A DNA stretch of 44,777 nucleotides from an uncultured Lachnospiraceae bacterium (GCA_902788645.1 CADAKW010000004.1:1-44777), one strand, 5' to 3'; counted from the stretch's first letter, positions 1-8,308 are shown. Notes: generated from the letters alone by a model not told the origin. Numbers and translations are program-made.

Positions 1-47
1 CCCGATACATCGAAATGCTCATAGCTATGGTTTATTCGCTGAGATAA
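1..47 (+). CDS. possible C-terminal end of an upstream gene
   Basis: From position 3 one frame reads without a stop to TAA at 45-47 and would encode the last 14 residues (RYIEMLIAMVYSLR) of a protein that starts outside the window. The hydrophobic, helix-like composition is plausible for a protein end, but the piece is too short to identify. A second frame is also open to about position 88, so this choice is uncertain. Confidence 0.22.
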   Translation, partial: RYIEMLIAMVYSLR

Positions 48-92
48 AAAGGTTGAGAAACCTTGAATTTTCAATAAAAAACACTTGATTAT

Positions 93-1304
93 ATGAGGAT
101 GGAAAAAGAAATTAGAAACGCTGACCTTTTCGATATCATGTGTGATCTGCTCTATCTGCTGGGGTGTGGGGTGAATGGGAAAATGCCCGCTAAGACTTAT
201 ATTAAGACATTTCAGAAAGTATATGATGAAGACAAAATGCAGCTGCTGTATCAATTCAGCAAGGCTCATTTTGTAGATGCACTGACGGGAACCGTGCTGA
301 AAAAGGCAGGAGTGAAGCTTCCTTCGGTGTGGGAACAGAGCATTGCCAAAGCAATCCGCAAGGTCATATTATTTGATCAGGAGAGGGCAGAGATTTTTTC
401 TTTTATGGAGCAGCAGGGAATCTGGTATATGCCCTTAAAAGGTGTTATATTAAAGGATTTTTATCCGTCTGTTGGAATGCGTCAGATGTCGGACAATGAC
501 ATTTTATTTGACAAATCCTATGCCGGGCAGGTACGTGATCATATGGTTAGCCGAGGATATCAGGTGGAAGCTTTCGGACAGGGCAATCATGATGTTTACG
601 AAAAGAAGCCGGTCTATAATTTTGAGATGCACACATCCCTTTACGGAGCCGGTCATAATCCGGACTGGGGAAACTATTATGATGGGATCAAAGAGCGTCT
701 GATTCCCGCAGGGAATGGCTTCGAGTACCGCTTTTCGGACGAAGATTTTTATGTATATTTCATGACTCATACCTACAAGCACTTTGAGGGAAGCGGCACA
801 GGGATCCGTTCTCTGCTGGACCAGTATGTATACCTGAAACGGCTGGAAGATACCCTTGATTTTGATTATATTGACAGGCAGTGTGAGCTTCTGGGGATTG
901 CCGGTTTTGAAAAGGAAAACAGAGCACTTTGCAGAAAAGTGTTTCGGATGGATGATGCTTTGGCAGAAGAAGGTGCGGACAGATTTCATGATGCGTTTAC
1001 AACGGAAGAGAGAAAGCTGCTCTGTTATTATATGACCTTCGGAGCGTACGGCACATTGGAGCGAAGGATTGAAAACAGAGTAAAAAAATATGGTAACGAG
1101 GCTGGCGGGGCGGCAAAGCTTCGTTATGTGATGAGACGTATTTTTCCGGGAATGGACACATATCAATATTATCCTTTCTTTTACCGGCATAAGTGGCTTT
1201 TGCCGGTATGCTGGCTGTACCGTCTGCTCCGGGCAGTGTTTCAGAGGAAACGCAGAGAGAAAATATTGCGTGAAGCAGATACGGTGAGGCGGATGAGATT
1301 GTGA
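93..1304 (+). CDS. nucleotidyltransferase family protein (NTP_transf_5-like)
   Basis: The 403-residue product resembles the NTP_transf_5 group of putative nucleotidyltransferases. The main sign is the segment at about residues 114-140, with LKG, then YP, an Arg and the metal-binding-like pattern MSDNDILFD, as in DNA polymerase beta-type folds. The C-terminal 50 residues are strongly basic. The substrate is not known; relatives often sit near polysaccharide or peptide-modification genes, and galactose genes follow here. The frame is closed by a stop at 75-77, so only ATG 93 or ATG 99 can serve as start. Neither has a good ribosome binding site, so the start is uncertain. The stop overlaps a GTG that could begin a very short reading frame. 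Confidence 0.7.
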   Translation: MRMEKEIRNADLFDIMCDLLYLLGCGVNGKMPAKTYIKTFQKVYDEDKMQLLYQFSKAHFVDALTGTVLKKAGVKLPSVWEQSIAKAIRKVILFDQERAEIFSFMEQQGIWYMPLKGVILKDFYPSVGMRQMSDNDILFDKSYAGQVRDHMVSRGYQVEAFGQGNHDVYEKKPVYNFEMHTSLYGAGHNPDWGNYYDGIKERLIPAGNGFEYRFSDEDFYVYFMTHTYKHFEGSGTGIRSLLDQYVYLKRLEDTLDFDYIDRQCELLGIAGFEKENRALCRKVFRMDDALAEEGADRFHDAFTTEERKLLCYYMTFGAYGTLERRIENRVKKYGNEAGGAAKLRYVMRRIFPGMDTYQYYPFFYRHKWLLPVCWLYRLLRAVFQRKRREKILREADTVRRMRL

Positions 1305-1438
1305 AAAATAAACTGAAATGGAGACTGAATTTTCAACAGTCATTGACGACCTTGACGGTATTGATGTATGTTTGGGATATGAAACTCCGTCAGTTTTGTT
1401 GCATTACGAAACTTGATATGATACACTTTATGAGGTAA
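1301..1438 (+). CDS. possible 45-residue ORF overlapping the preceding stop
   Basis: A GTG at 1301 overlaps the preceding stop as GTGA, a layout typical of coupled translation. It opens a 45-codon frame rich in basic and hydrophobic residues (starts MKNKLKWRLNF, ends HFMR). I recognise no family. It could be a small protein, the remnant of a deleted downstream gene, or chance. The predicted galactokinase promoter lies inside it, which weakens the case. Confidence 0.2.
   Translation: MKNKLKWRLNFQQSLTTLTVLMYVWDMKLRQFCCITKLDMIHFMR
1399..1427 (+). promoter_or_regulatory. candidate promoter for galK-galE
   Basis: TTGCAT at 1399-1404 and TACACT at 1422-1427 are separated by 17 bases, with the galK ribosome binding site 24 bases downstream. 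The -10 box is only a fair match. Confidence 0.35.
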
Positions 1439-1462
1439 CAAATATGACATGGAGGAAAAGAC

Positions 1463-2746
1463 ATGCAGGATATCATGAGTGTACGGGAATCTCTGGAGCA
1501 GGGATCGCTGGATCAGAAGATCAAGGAGATCTATGTGGATGAGCAGAGAGTTCCTTATAATAGAGAGCGGTATATCAAGGCGATTGACCGTTTTACCGAA
1601 TTATTCCCTTCGGAAAAGGAAATTGAGATTTACAGTGCGCCGGGGCGTAGCGAGGTATGTGGCAATCATACGGATCATCAGAACGGTATGGTGCTTGCCA
1701 CCTCGATCAATCTGGATGCCATTGCGATCGTGGCAAAGGCAGAGGAGCCGGTAATACGTCTGGTTTCCGGTGATTTTCCCATGGAGGAGATCAATGTAGA
1801 GGATCTTGACCTGAAGGAAGCAGAGAAAAGTACCACCACAGCATTGATCCGTGGTGTGGCAGCAGGGATGAAGGAGCGCGGTCATCAGGTCGGGGGCTTT
1901 ACGGCGTATATTACCAGTGATGTGCTCATGGGAGCCGGAATGTCTTCTTCCGCAGCATTTGAGAGTCTGATCGGCACGATCCTTTCCGGGCTTTACAATG
2001 ATATGACAGTTTCCAGCATTGAGATCGCCCAGATCGGCCAGTATGCAGAGAATATATATTTTGGCAAGCCATGTGGTCTGATGGATCAGATGGCCTGTAG
2101 TGTTGGCGGTATGATCTTTATTGATTTCGAGGATAAGGAGCATCCGGAGGTCAAGCAGGTACACAGTGATTTTGAAAAGGCAGGCCTGAGTCTTTGTATT
2201 GTGGATACCAAGGGATCTCATGCAGATCTGACACCGGATTATGCAGCAGTACCGGCAGAGATGAATCAGGTGGCACAGGCTCTGGGTAAGGAGCATTTAA
2301 GGGAAGTGCCGAGAGAGACATTTTTTAAGGAGCTTCCAAAGCTTTGGAAAGAAACCTCCGGCAGAGCAGTACTTCGTGCCATTCATTTCTATGAGGAAGA
2401 GGAGCGGGTGCTGCAGGGAGTAAAAGCACTGGAGGAGTCTGATTATCCGGGATTTTTAAGTGTGATCAAGGCAAGCGGGGATTCTTCCGCAAAATATCTG
2501 CAGAATATTTACAGTCCAAAGGACGTGGCATCACAGAATGTTACGGTTGCTCTGGCGGCCAGTGAGAGTATTCTGGGAGATAACGGTGTGTGCCGTGTTC
2601 ATGGCGGCGGTTTTGCCGGCACGATCCAGGCCTTTGTAAAGAATGAGGCAGTGGCTGCTTACAAGGAGCAGATCGAAGCAATTTACGGTGACGACAGCTG
2701 TCATGTATTAAAGGTGCGTTTGCAGGGTGGCATACGAGTTTTATGA
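1463..2746 (+). CDS. galK: galactokinase (GHMP kinase family)
   Basis: This 427-residue cytoplasmic GHMP kinase should phosphorylate D-galactose to galactose-1-phosphate, the first committed step of the Leloir pathway. Three GHMP signatures are present in order: PGRSEVCGNHTDHQNG at about residues 60-75, the ATP-binding MGAGMSSSAAFE at about 154-165, and CRVHGGGFAGT near 374-384. The candidate catalytic Asp is in GLMDQMA. The first signature is unusual, because canonical galactokinases read GRxNLIGEHTDY and here Glu is replaced by Asn (GNHTDH). This may be a clade variant or a changed sugar preference. GGAGG at 1451-1455 lies 7 bases before ATG 1463. galE follows after 48 bases, so the two are probably one operon; no galT is seen nearby. 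Confidence 0.9.
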   Translation: MQDIMSVRESLEQGSLDQKIKEIYVDEQRVPYNRERYIKAIDRFTELFPSEKEIEIYSAPGRSEVCGNHTDHQNGMVLATSINLDAIAIVAKAEEPVIRLVSGDFPMEEINVEDLDLKEAEKSTTTALIRGVAAGMKERGHQVGGFTAYITSDVLMGAGMSSSAAFESLIGTILSGLYNDMTVSSIEIAQIGQYAENIYFGKPCGLMDQMACSVGGMIFIDFEDKEHPEVKQVHSDFEKAGLSLCIVDTKGSHADLTPDYAAVPAEMNQVAQALGKEHLREVPRETFFKELPKLWKETSGRAVLRAIHFYEEEERVLQGVKALEESDYPGFLSVIKASGDSSAKYLQNIYSPKDVASQNVTVALAASESILGDNGVCRVHGGGFAGTIQAFVKNEAVAAYKEQIEAIYGDDSCHVLKVRLQGGIRVL

Positions 2747-2794
2747 TGAACCCTTCAGATAGACATAAAAGCAAGGACGAAAGGGAGGTTCGCT

Positions 2795-3817
2795 ATGAAG
2801 ATTTTAGTTACAGGTGGAGCAGGATACATAGGAAGTCATACCTGCGTGGAGCTTTTGAATGAAGGTTATGAGGTAGTTATCGTGGACAATCTGTATAATG
2901 CCAGTGAGAAGGCAGTGCAGAGAGTACAGGAGATTACCGGGAAAGAGGCTGCATTTTATCAGGATGATATCCGTGATTATGATGCCATGAGCCGTATTTT
3001 TGCAAAGGAAAAGCCGGATGCAGTGATCCATTTTGCAGGTCTTAAGGCGGTAGGAGAGTCTGTCTCCAAGCCTTTGGAATATTACGAGAATAATATTGGC
3101 GGCACCCTGAATCTGTGTAAGGCGATGCGGGAGAACGGCTGCAAAAACATTATCTTTTCATCCTCTGCAACGGTTTATGGAGACCCTGCATTTATTCCGA
3201 TCACAGAGGAATGTCCAAAGGGCGTATGCACCAATCCTTACGGCTGGACAAAGCATATGCTGGAGCAGATCCTGACGGACTTTCATACGGCAGATGAGGA
3301 GTGGAATGTAATCCTCCTTCGTTATTTCAATCCGATCGGAGCACACAAGAGCGGACTGATCGGTGAGGATCCAAAGGGTATCCCGAACAACCTGCTTCCT
3401 TATGTGGCACAGGTAGCCATTGGCAAGCTGGAGTGTGTGGGTGTCTTCGGTAATGACTATGATACACCTGATGGAACGGGAGTACGTGATTATATCCACG
3501 TAGTGGATCTGGCGAAGGGCCATGTAAAAGCGATCAACAAGCTGATGGAGCATCCGGGAGTAAAGATCTACAATCTTGGTACTGGAAAGGGCTACAGCGT
3601 GCTTGATGTGATCAAGGCATTTGGAAAGGCCTGTGGCAAGGAGATCCCATATCAGATCAGAGCAAGACGTCCCGGTGATATTGCAACATGCTACTCTGAT
3701 GCATCTTTAGCCAAGAAGGAGCTTGGCTGGGAGGCGCAGTACGGTATTGAGGAAATGTGTGCAGATTCCTGGAGATGGCAGACGATGAATCCGGATGGAT
3801 ACAATACAGAAAATTAA
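2795..3817 (+). CDS. galE: UDP-glucose 4-epimerase
   Basis: The 340-residue protein is a short-chain dehydrogenase/reductase-type epimerase that interconverts UDP-galactose and UDP-glucose using tightly bound NAD. The N-terminal Rossmann motif is GGAGYIGSH at residues 7-15. The catalytic Ser/Thr lies in FSSSATVYG and the Tyr-Lys pair in PYGWTKHMLE (about 148-157). Length matches the family. GGGAGG sits 8 bases before ATG 2795, and the gene follows galK closely, consistent with a galactose-use operon. A hairpin with a T-rich tail after the stop probably ends the transcript. Confidence 0.96.
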   Translation: MKILVTGGAGYIGSHTCVELLNEGYEVVIVDNLYNASEKAVQRVQEITGKEAAFYQDDIRDYDAMSRIFAKEKPDAVIHFAGLKAVGESVSKPLEYYENNIGGTLNLCKAMRENGCKNIIFSSSATVYGDPAFIPITEECPKGVCTNPYGWTKHMLEQILTDFHTADEEWNVILLRYFNPIGAHKSGLIGEDPKGIPNNLLPYVAQVAIGKLECVGVFGNDYDTPDGTGVRDYIHVVDLAKGHVKAINKLMEHPGVKIYNLGTGKGYSVLDVIKAFGKACGKEIPYQIRARRPGDIATCYSDASLAKKELGWEAQYGIEEMCADSWRWQTMNPDGYNTEN

Positions 3818-3843
3818 TAAAAATTATCAATACAGACAAGGAG

Positions 3844-3893
3844 AAGACTCTTGAAAAATCACGGAATTTCGTGGCTTTGGAAAGAGTCTTTTC
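3844..3893 (+). terminator. terminator after galE
   Basis: AAGACTCTT at 3844-3852 pairs perfectly with AAGAGTCTT at 3882-3890. An inner stem CACG/CGTG closes on GAATTT, and the 3' side runs into TTTTCTT. It lies 27 bases after the galE stop. Confidence 0.6.
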
Positions 3894-3917
3894 TTGTGTC
3901 CGGAAATCATATAAATC

Positions 3918-3946
3918 TTGTTTTACCTTTTACAAAGTGGTAAAAT
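3918..3946 (+). promoter_or_regulatory. candidate promoter with embedded palindrome
   Basis: TTGTTT at 3918-3923 and TAAAAT at 3941-3946 are 17 bases apart. A perfect 7-bp inverted repeat, TTTTACC at 3921-3927 and GGTAAAA at 3939-3945, spans the spacer and could be an operator for the EIIC-EAL gene downstream. Confidence 0.45.
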
Positions 3947-4031
3947 ATACCTATACAAGGATGTGGAGAAGTGAATTGGAAAAGAAGCGTGTGAGATAGG
4001 TGAAATACAGGGAATGTAAGGGATACAAAGG

Positions 4032-5420
4032 ATGGAACAGATAAAAAAAGTGATCATGAATATCACAGATAAAATAGAAAACAGTTGTGCGCTTGGAGCT
4101 ATACGGCAGGGTATGATCATGATGATACCATTGCTGGTTGTGGGTTATCTGGCGGCGATGCTGGTGAATCTGCCGGTTCCGGCATATCAGAGTTTCATGC
4201 ATCATTTGTGTGGTGGCCGGGTTGAAGAGATCCTTCTTTGTGTTTATTCCTGTGTGAATAATTTCTTTTCTGTTTTTATGGTGGTGGCAACCAGTGTCAG
4301 TTATTCTATTATGCTGAGACGCAAAAAGGGCGTGTATGAGAGCACGGGCAATATCATTATTCTTGTGATCATCACATTGGCAGCATTTGTGGGATATTCC
4401 GGGATACAGTATAAGGATTTTTCTGTTGATAAGTTCAGCAATATGCAAACATTCAATGCACTTCTGGTGGCATTGATCTCCAGTGAGGTATACTATGCAT
4501 TTAAGGCCAGAGGGCTTTTTCGGATGACCGGTCATGGGATGAATACCGACAGTGTTTATATTGAGGCCATTGAAGGAATCGGTCCGGCAGTGATCATTAT
4601 CGGATTTTTTGCTCTGCTGCATCAGTTTTTCAGTGTGATTTTTGGTGTGGATGGAGTTCAGGAGCTCATGGAGCAGATGTTTAATCATCTCCTTGCTCCA
4701 ATGAAAAATGGTCTGGGAGCAGGCTTGATCGTAATCTTTTTGACTCATGGATTGTGGTTCTTTGGTCTTCATGGCCACAACATGCTGGATACGGTGATCA
4801 AACAGCACTTTGCGGATGTGACGGCGGGGATCTTCAGTAAAACCATGCAGGATGTGTTTGTATTGCTTGGGGGTACCGGAGCGATGCTATGTCTGGTGAT
4901 CGCCATTCTGCTGTTTGCCAAAAAGAAGGGGGTCCGCAATCTGGCATCTATGGCCGCGCCGACTGTATTGTTTAACATCAGCGAGATTGCACTTTTTGGT
5001 ATTCCGGTTATTTTTAATCCGATCTTTCTGGTACCGTTCATATTGGTGCCTGTAGCCAATTTTCTGATCACATATGCAACAATGTACATAGGAATTGTTC
5101 CACATGTTATTACGGAAGTAGACTGGACGACGCCGATCCTGCTGAGCGGATATCAGGCAACAGGATCATGGAGAGGAGCGGCGCTGCAGTTGGTCTGTCT
5201 GGTGGCAGGTGTTTTGATCTACCGGCCGTTTGTACGGATTTATGAGGAGCAGAGCCAGCATCGTATTGCCAGGGATGTGAAGCGTCTTGTGGAGGAGATG
5301 CAGCAGGAAGAGAAAAATAATTCCATTGGCGTTCTCACCAAGAGAGAGGACGATCTTGGTCATGTGGCGAGAGTTCTCGCATCGGAGCTGGTAGAAGCAG
5401 TACAGAATAAAGAGCTTTGA
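4032..5420 (+). CDS. PTS EIIC-like membrane domain of a broken EIIC-EAL protein
   Basis: The 462-residue reading frame is an EIIC-type permease domain of the phosphotransferase system, with about ten membrane segments and the conserved loop THGLWFFGLHGHN at about residues 238-250. The last 60 residues leave the membrane and end in a charged stretch (VARVLASELVEAVQNKEL) that matches the run-in to an EAL domain. The frame then stops at TGA 5418-5420. The rest of an EAL domain follows at once in another frame, so the intact ancestor was almost certainly a membrane-bound EIIC-EAL c-di-GMP phosphodiesterase, an architecture known in Clostridia. As read, this product lacks any catalytic output. There is no clear ribosome binding site before ATG 4032, where AAAGG lies very close to the start. 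Confidence 0.75.
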   Translation: MEQIKKVIMNITDKIENSCALGAIRQGMIMMIPLLVVGYLAAMLVNLPVPAYQSFMHHLCGGRVEEILLCVYSCVNNFFSVFMVVATSVSYSIMLRRKKGVYESTGNIIILVIITLAAFVGYSGIQYKDFSVDKFSNMQTFNALLVALISSEVYYAFKARGLFRMTGHGMNTDSVYIEAIEGIGPAVIIIGFFALLHQFFSVIFGVDGVQELMEQMFNHLLAPMKNGLGAGLIVIFLTHGLWFFGLHGHNMLDTVIKQHFADVTAGIFSKTMQDVFVLLGGTGAMLCLVIAILLFAKKKGVRNLASMAAPTVLFNISEIALFGIPVIFNPIFLVPFILVPVANFLITYATMYIGIVPHVITEVDWTTPILLSGYQATGSWRGAALQLVCLVAGVLIYRPFVRIYEEQSQHRIARDVKRLVEEMQQEEKNNSIGVLTKREDDLGHVARVLASELVEAVQNKEL

Positions 5421-5826
5421 ATGGTTCTGTCTGGAGATCACGGAGCAGGATGCACTTTCCACATCCATTGACATTGCAGACAAGATAAAGAACCTGAAGG
5501 CAAAGGGACATAAGTTCCTGATCGATGATTTTGGTATGGGACATACGTCATTAATGTATCTGCAGACCAACTACTTTAATGTGGTGAAACTGGACGGATC
5601 ATTGACGAGGGATATTCTGGACAATGAAAGAAACAGTGACATCATTGGATCGATCGTGTATCTGGGACGATCCCTTGATTTCAAGATCATCGCAGAGTAT
5701 GTGGAAACAGAAGAACAGAGGGATGAGTTGGAGAGACTTGGCTGCAATGCATTTCAGGGATATCTTTACAGTAAGCCTCTCAAGCTGGATGATCTGCTTG
5801 TCTGGATGGAACAAAGGAAAAAGTGA
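5416..5826 (+). pseudogene. C-terminal half of an EAL phosphodiesterase domain, out of frame
   Basis: Reading from 5416, one frame later than the stop of the EIIC gene, gives FEWFCLEITEQDA, IDDFGMGHTSLMYL, VVKLDGSL, IIAEYVETEEQRDEL and GCNAFQGYLYSKPL. These are the ordered motifs of the second half of an EAL c-di-GMP phosphodiesterase. The first half, including the EAL signature itself and the YQP segment, is absent. About 100-130 codons appear to be deleted at the junction near 5414-5420, with a frame change. The piece has an internal ATG at 5536 but lacks key metal ligands, so it should be inactive. Confidence 0.85.
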
Positions 5827-5833
5827 TAATACA

Positions 5834-5879
5834 ATAACAACCATCGGTCAGATATCTTTTTCAGACCGATGGCTGTTAT
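5834..5879. terminator. hairpin between convergent genes
   Basis: A 16-bp stem with one mismatch (5834-5849 against 5864-5879) encloses a 14-base loop between the EAL remnant and the convergent CheX/receiver gene. Neither side has a strong T run, so it may act as a weak bidirectional terminator. Confidence 0.5.
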
Positions 5880-5938
5880 CTATGTTAGGAGTATCGAGTT
5901 AAGATAAAATATTCTATAAATGATACTTGTTCCCGATG

Positions 5939-7243
5939 TTATTTGCCGAGAACTTCCTTGATGCTGTTTAATACAACATCCTTTTCAAATGGTTTGGTAA
6001 TAAACTGCTTTGCACCGTATTTCAAGGCATCTAATACCTTAGACTGCTGACCTGCTGCGGTGATCATGATCACCTTTGCTTCCGGATCAATCTCCAGGAT
6101 CTTCTGTAATGCCTCAATACCGTCCATCTTTGGCATGGTGATATCAAGAGTGATAAGATCTGCCGGCTGCTGCTTAAACATTTCTACGGCCTCCTCGCCG
6201 TTTGTTGCCTCACCGATCACAGAATATCCTTCTTCCTCCAGAAGATTCTTCATGATCATGCGTGACATTCTGGAATCATCTACAACCAATACAGATCCCT
6301 TGGAATCTGTACGTACATCATAAACCTGCTTTTCATTGGAAGCAAAATGATAAGGAGTATCTCCCAGTTTAAGCTGATCGTTGTCAGCGATCACAAGGTT
6401 GATACTGTGATCCTCTATGTAAACCGGTAATACATGGAAATCTCCTTCTATGGTCTGATCCTGATAAGCAAATACAGGCTCTAATTCTAATTCCTTCTCC
6501 TTCTCGCTCTGCTCGGAAGCAAAGAGACCATTGCTGACATTAATAAACTCACAGACTGCATCAAAGATATCTGCGGTATCGGACTGCTTGTCCCCGGAGA
6601 AATTGTCTGCGATCAGGGAGAATGCTTTCTCATCGGCATCATCGGCGAGAGCCAGATAAAAATGACCGTCTCCGGATAGTTTCTGTCCTGCAAGAGAATG
6701 GTAGGACAAGGATTTTACATGCTTGATCTGACCGATATAAAAGTCTCTGGTGACAAAACGGTTGATATTGCGAACCACCAGACCTGCCAGATCTGTAATG
6801 GAAGAATTAGCCGCACATGCAAAGATCGGGATCAGTGCATCCAGATCGTCTGCCTTTAAAGCGGCCATATCGGTGTCAGAGAAACCATGCTCCTTCTGGA
6901 ATGCGGATAAGGTCTTGTCGATGACGGAAGCAGTCAGCTTTGTACACTCTGTCAAAGCCTGTGTAAACTGCATATAAGGATTGCCCTGCTTCTGAAGAAG
7001 CTCTCCAATCTGGGCATCTGTCAGGAGTCCTTTCTCCTGGGCGATATCGCCAAAGCGTTTATCAAACTGCATCTGCAGCTTATTGATCATATCTACGTCT
7101 TCCTCTGAGAGTAACCCCTCTGCGATCGCAATGGTACCAAGCTTTACACGAACGGATAACTGTTTCTCAATGGAAGCACGGTATTCATCGAGGGTGATGA
7201 TCTGCTTTTTTACAAGATATTTTCCAAATAATTGACTAAACAT
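5939..7243 (-). CDS. response regulator with N-terminal helical, central CheX-like and C-terminal receiver domains
   Basis: The 434-residue protein ends in a complete CheY-type receiver (about residues 315-433). VLVVDDSRMSR carries the acidic pair, LITLDITMPKMDG the phospho-acceptor Asp, MITAAGQ the Thr/Ser position, and FITKPF the Lys. The first 70 residues resemble the helical MshEN-like modules of type II secretion ATPases (FGKYLVKKQIITLDEY and a related GLLSEEDVD segment). The middle third resembles CheX-type phosphatase domains (DIFDAVCEFINVSNGLF), so the protein may combine phosphatase-like and receiver functions in a motility or c-di-GMP-linked pathway. That part is inference. An AGAGGTG ribosome binding site precedes the start. 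The gene stands alone on this strand. Confidence 0.75.
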   Translation of the reverse strand: MFSQLFGKYLVKKQIITLDEYRASIEKQLSVRVKLGTIAIAEGLLSEEDVDMINKLQMQFDKRFGDIAQEKGLLTDAQIGELLQKQGNPYMQFTQALTECTKLTASVIDKTLSAFQKEHGFSDTDMAALKADDLDALIPIFACAANSSITDLAGLVVRNINRFVTRDFYIGQIKHVKSLSYHSLAGQKLSGDGHFYLALADDADEKAFSLIADNFSGDKQSDTADIFDAVCEFINVSNGLFASEQSEKEKELELEPVFAYQDQTIEGDFHVLPVYIEDHSINLVIADNDQLKLGDTPYHFASNEKQVYDVRTDSKGSVLVVDDSRMSRMIMKNLLEEEGYSVIGEATNGEEAVEMFKQQPADLITLDITMPKMDGIEALQKILEIDPEAKVIMITAAGQQSKVLDALKYGAKQFITKPFEKDVVLNSIKEVLGK

Positions 7244-7370
7244 TGAATTTCACCTCTTCTGATAGATTTCTAATTAATATTATACAATAACTACATCAGA
7301 AAGAAAAGGAAAATCGTGATTTTTCACAAAATATTGATCTGATTTTCAATTTCAGGCATGCAAAGTTATC

Positions 7371-7808
7371 TTATTGATGCGCATTATCATATAGACGCTG
7401 GATATCCTCCGGTAAATTGCACGGAAGCATGGAATGAATGCCCTCTTCATTGCCGTCCTCCATGGCTTTATCGTAGTACCAGCATTTGTAGGTTAACAGA
7501 TCCAATGTCTTCTGAAGCTGTTTCATTTCCTCCTCGACGGCTTTCTTGCGGTTTTCAAACAGCTGTTTTCGCTCCGGATAGGAAGCACTTCCCTGAGTAC
7601 AAAGCTCGAAATAATGCTTGATGTCGGAAATCTCCAGACCGGACGCCTTGAGACATTCGATGATGCGGAGAGATTCCAGATCATTTTCTCCAAACTGGCG
7701 GATGCCGGACTGACGCTGCAGATGTGGAAAAAGCCCCTCTTTATCGTAATACCGCAGTGTGGATGCGGGAATATGGTGCATTTCAGAAACCTGACCGATT
7801 GTATACAT
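7371..7808 (-). CDS. MerR family transcriptional regulator
   Basis: The 145-residue protein starts with the MerR winged helix (MYTIGQVSEMHHIPASTLRYYDKEGLFP), followed by a long helix (about residues 77-103) of the kind used for dimerisation. No Cys cluster typical of metal sensors is seen; the last 40 residues hold only scattered Cys. It most resembles the general TipAL/YfmP-like MerR group, and its effector is unknown. AAAGGAA lies about 12 bases before the start, a long spacing. The gene is divergent from the small membrane protein at 8087, with a hairpin repeat region between them that could hold its operator. Confidence 0.88.
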   Translation of the reverse strand: MYTIGQVSEMHHIPASTLRYYDKEGLFPHLQRQSGIRQFGENDLESLRIIECLKASGLEISDIKHYFELCTQGSASYPERKQLFENRKKAVEEEMKQLQKTLDLLTYKCWYYDKAMEDGNEEGIHSMLPCNLPEDIQRLYDNAHQ

Positions 7809-7852
7809 AGTAGTTTATATTCCTTTCGTGATGTTCAAAAATATATATTGAG

Positions 7853-8030
7853 TATAGCACAAATTCGCAACGCAAGGGAGCTTGTTCACTTGCGCAGAAT
7901 TTGTGAACGACAAAATCTTAAAGCGCAATGCGCGACAGATGCGAAGCATATGGATTTTGGAGTAATTATAGCACAAATCCACAGCAAAAGGGAGCTTGTT
8001 CACAGGCGGATTCTTTGTTTTTTCTTGCGT
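7853..8030. repeat. pair of hairpin-forming direct repeats
   Basis: Two 37-base copies, 7853-7889 and 7967-8003, agree at 32 positions and share GGGAGCTTGTTCAC. The first forms a strong hairpin: CACAAATTC and CGCAAG on the left pair with CTTGCG and GAATTTGTG on the right, ending near 7904. The second is a decayed version. Between them CAAAATC/GATTTTG and GCGC/GCGC make further stems. No protein is encoded. It resembles a dispersed intergenic repeat more than a single operator. Confidence 0.6.
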
Positions 8031-8053
8031 TATGTCATGCAAAGCAGTATAAT
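8025..8053 (+). promoter_or_regulatory. promoter for the small membrane protein
   Basis: TTGCGT at 8025-8030 and a perfect TATAAT at 8048-8053 are separated by 17 bases, 34 bases before ATG 8087. Confidence 0.65.
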
Positions 8054-8086
8054 CGGTAAATAAACAAAGGAAAGAAGGGGAGACAT

Positions 8087-8308
8087 ATGATTACTTTATT
8101 TATCATAGGGATTCTTATTTTAGCAGTGAAGCTGTTCTTCTTTGCAGTGAAAATGGCATGGGGACTCACGAAGATGGTGGCATTTGTGGTGTTTCTTCCA
8201 GTGATCCTGATCGGTATGCTGTTGGCAGGATTGTTATCGGCGGCATTTCCGTTACTGGTGATCGCGCTGGTGGTGGCATTTATTGTGTCCGGTCAGAAGA
8301 GAGTGTAG
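8087..8308 (+). CDS. small hydrophobic membrane protein
   Basis: The 73-residue product is almost entirely hydrophobic. Two to three membrane segments (about residues 2-22, 28-48 and 50-67) are joined by short basic turns, with a basic tail GQKRV. There is no signal peptidase site and no family I can name. AGGGGAG about 6 bases before ATG and a clear sigma-A type promoter support real expression. It is divergent from the MerR gene and could be its target, but that is only suggested by position. Confidence 0.6.
   Translation: MITLFIIGILILAVKLFFFAVKMAWGLTKMVAFVVFLPVILIGMLLAGLLSAAFPLLVIALVVAFIVSGQKRV

Noticed and set aside
504..1343. Long minus-strand reading frame opposite the nucleotidyltransferase gene
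   Set aside because: No ribosome binding site and Cys/His/Ile-rich shadow composition; the plus-strand gene has recognisable motifs.
3951..4808. 285-residue minus-strand frame opposite the EIIC gene
   Set aside because: His/Gln-rich composition typical of the antisense of membrane protein genes, and no start signals.
5536..5826. EAL fragment as an independent small protein
   Set aside because: It lacks the first half of the catalytic barrel and a ribosome binding site; better read as part of the broken gene.
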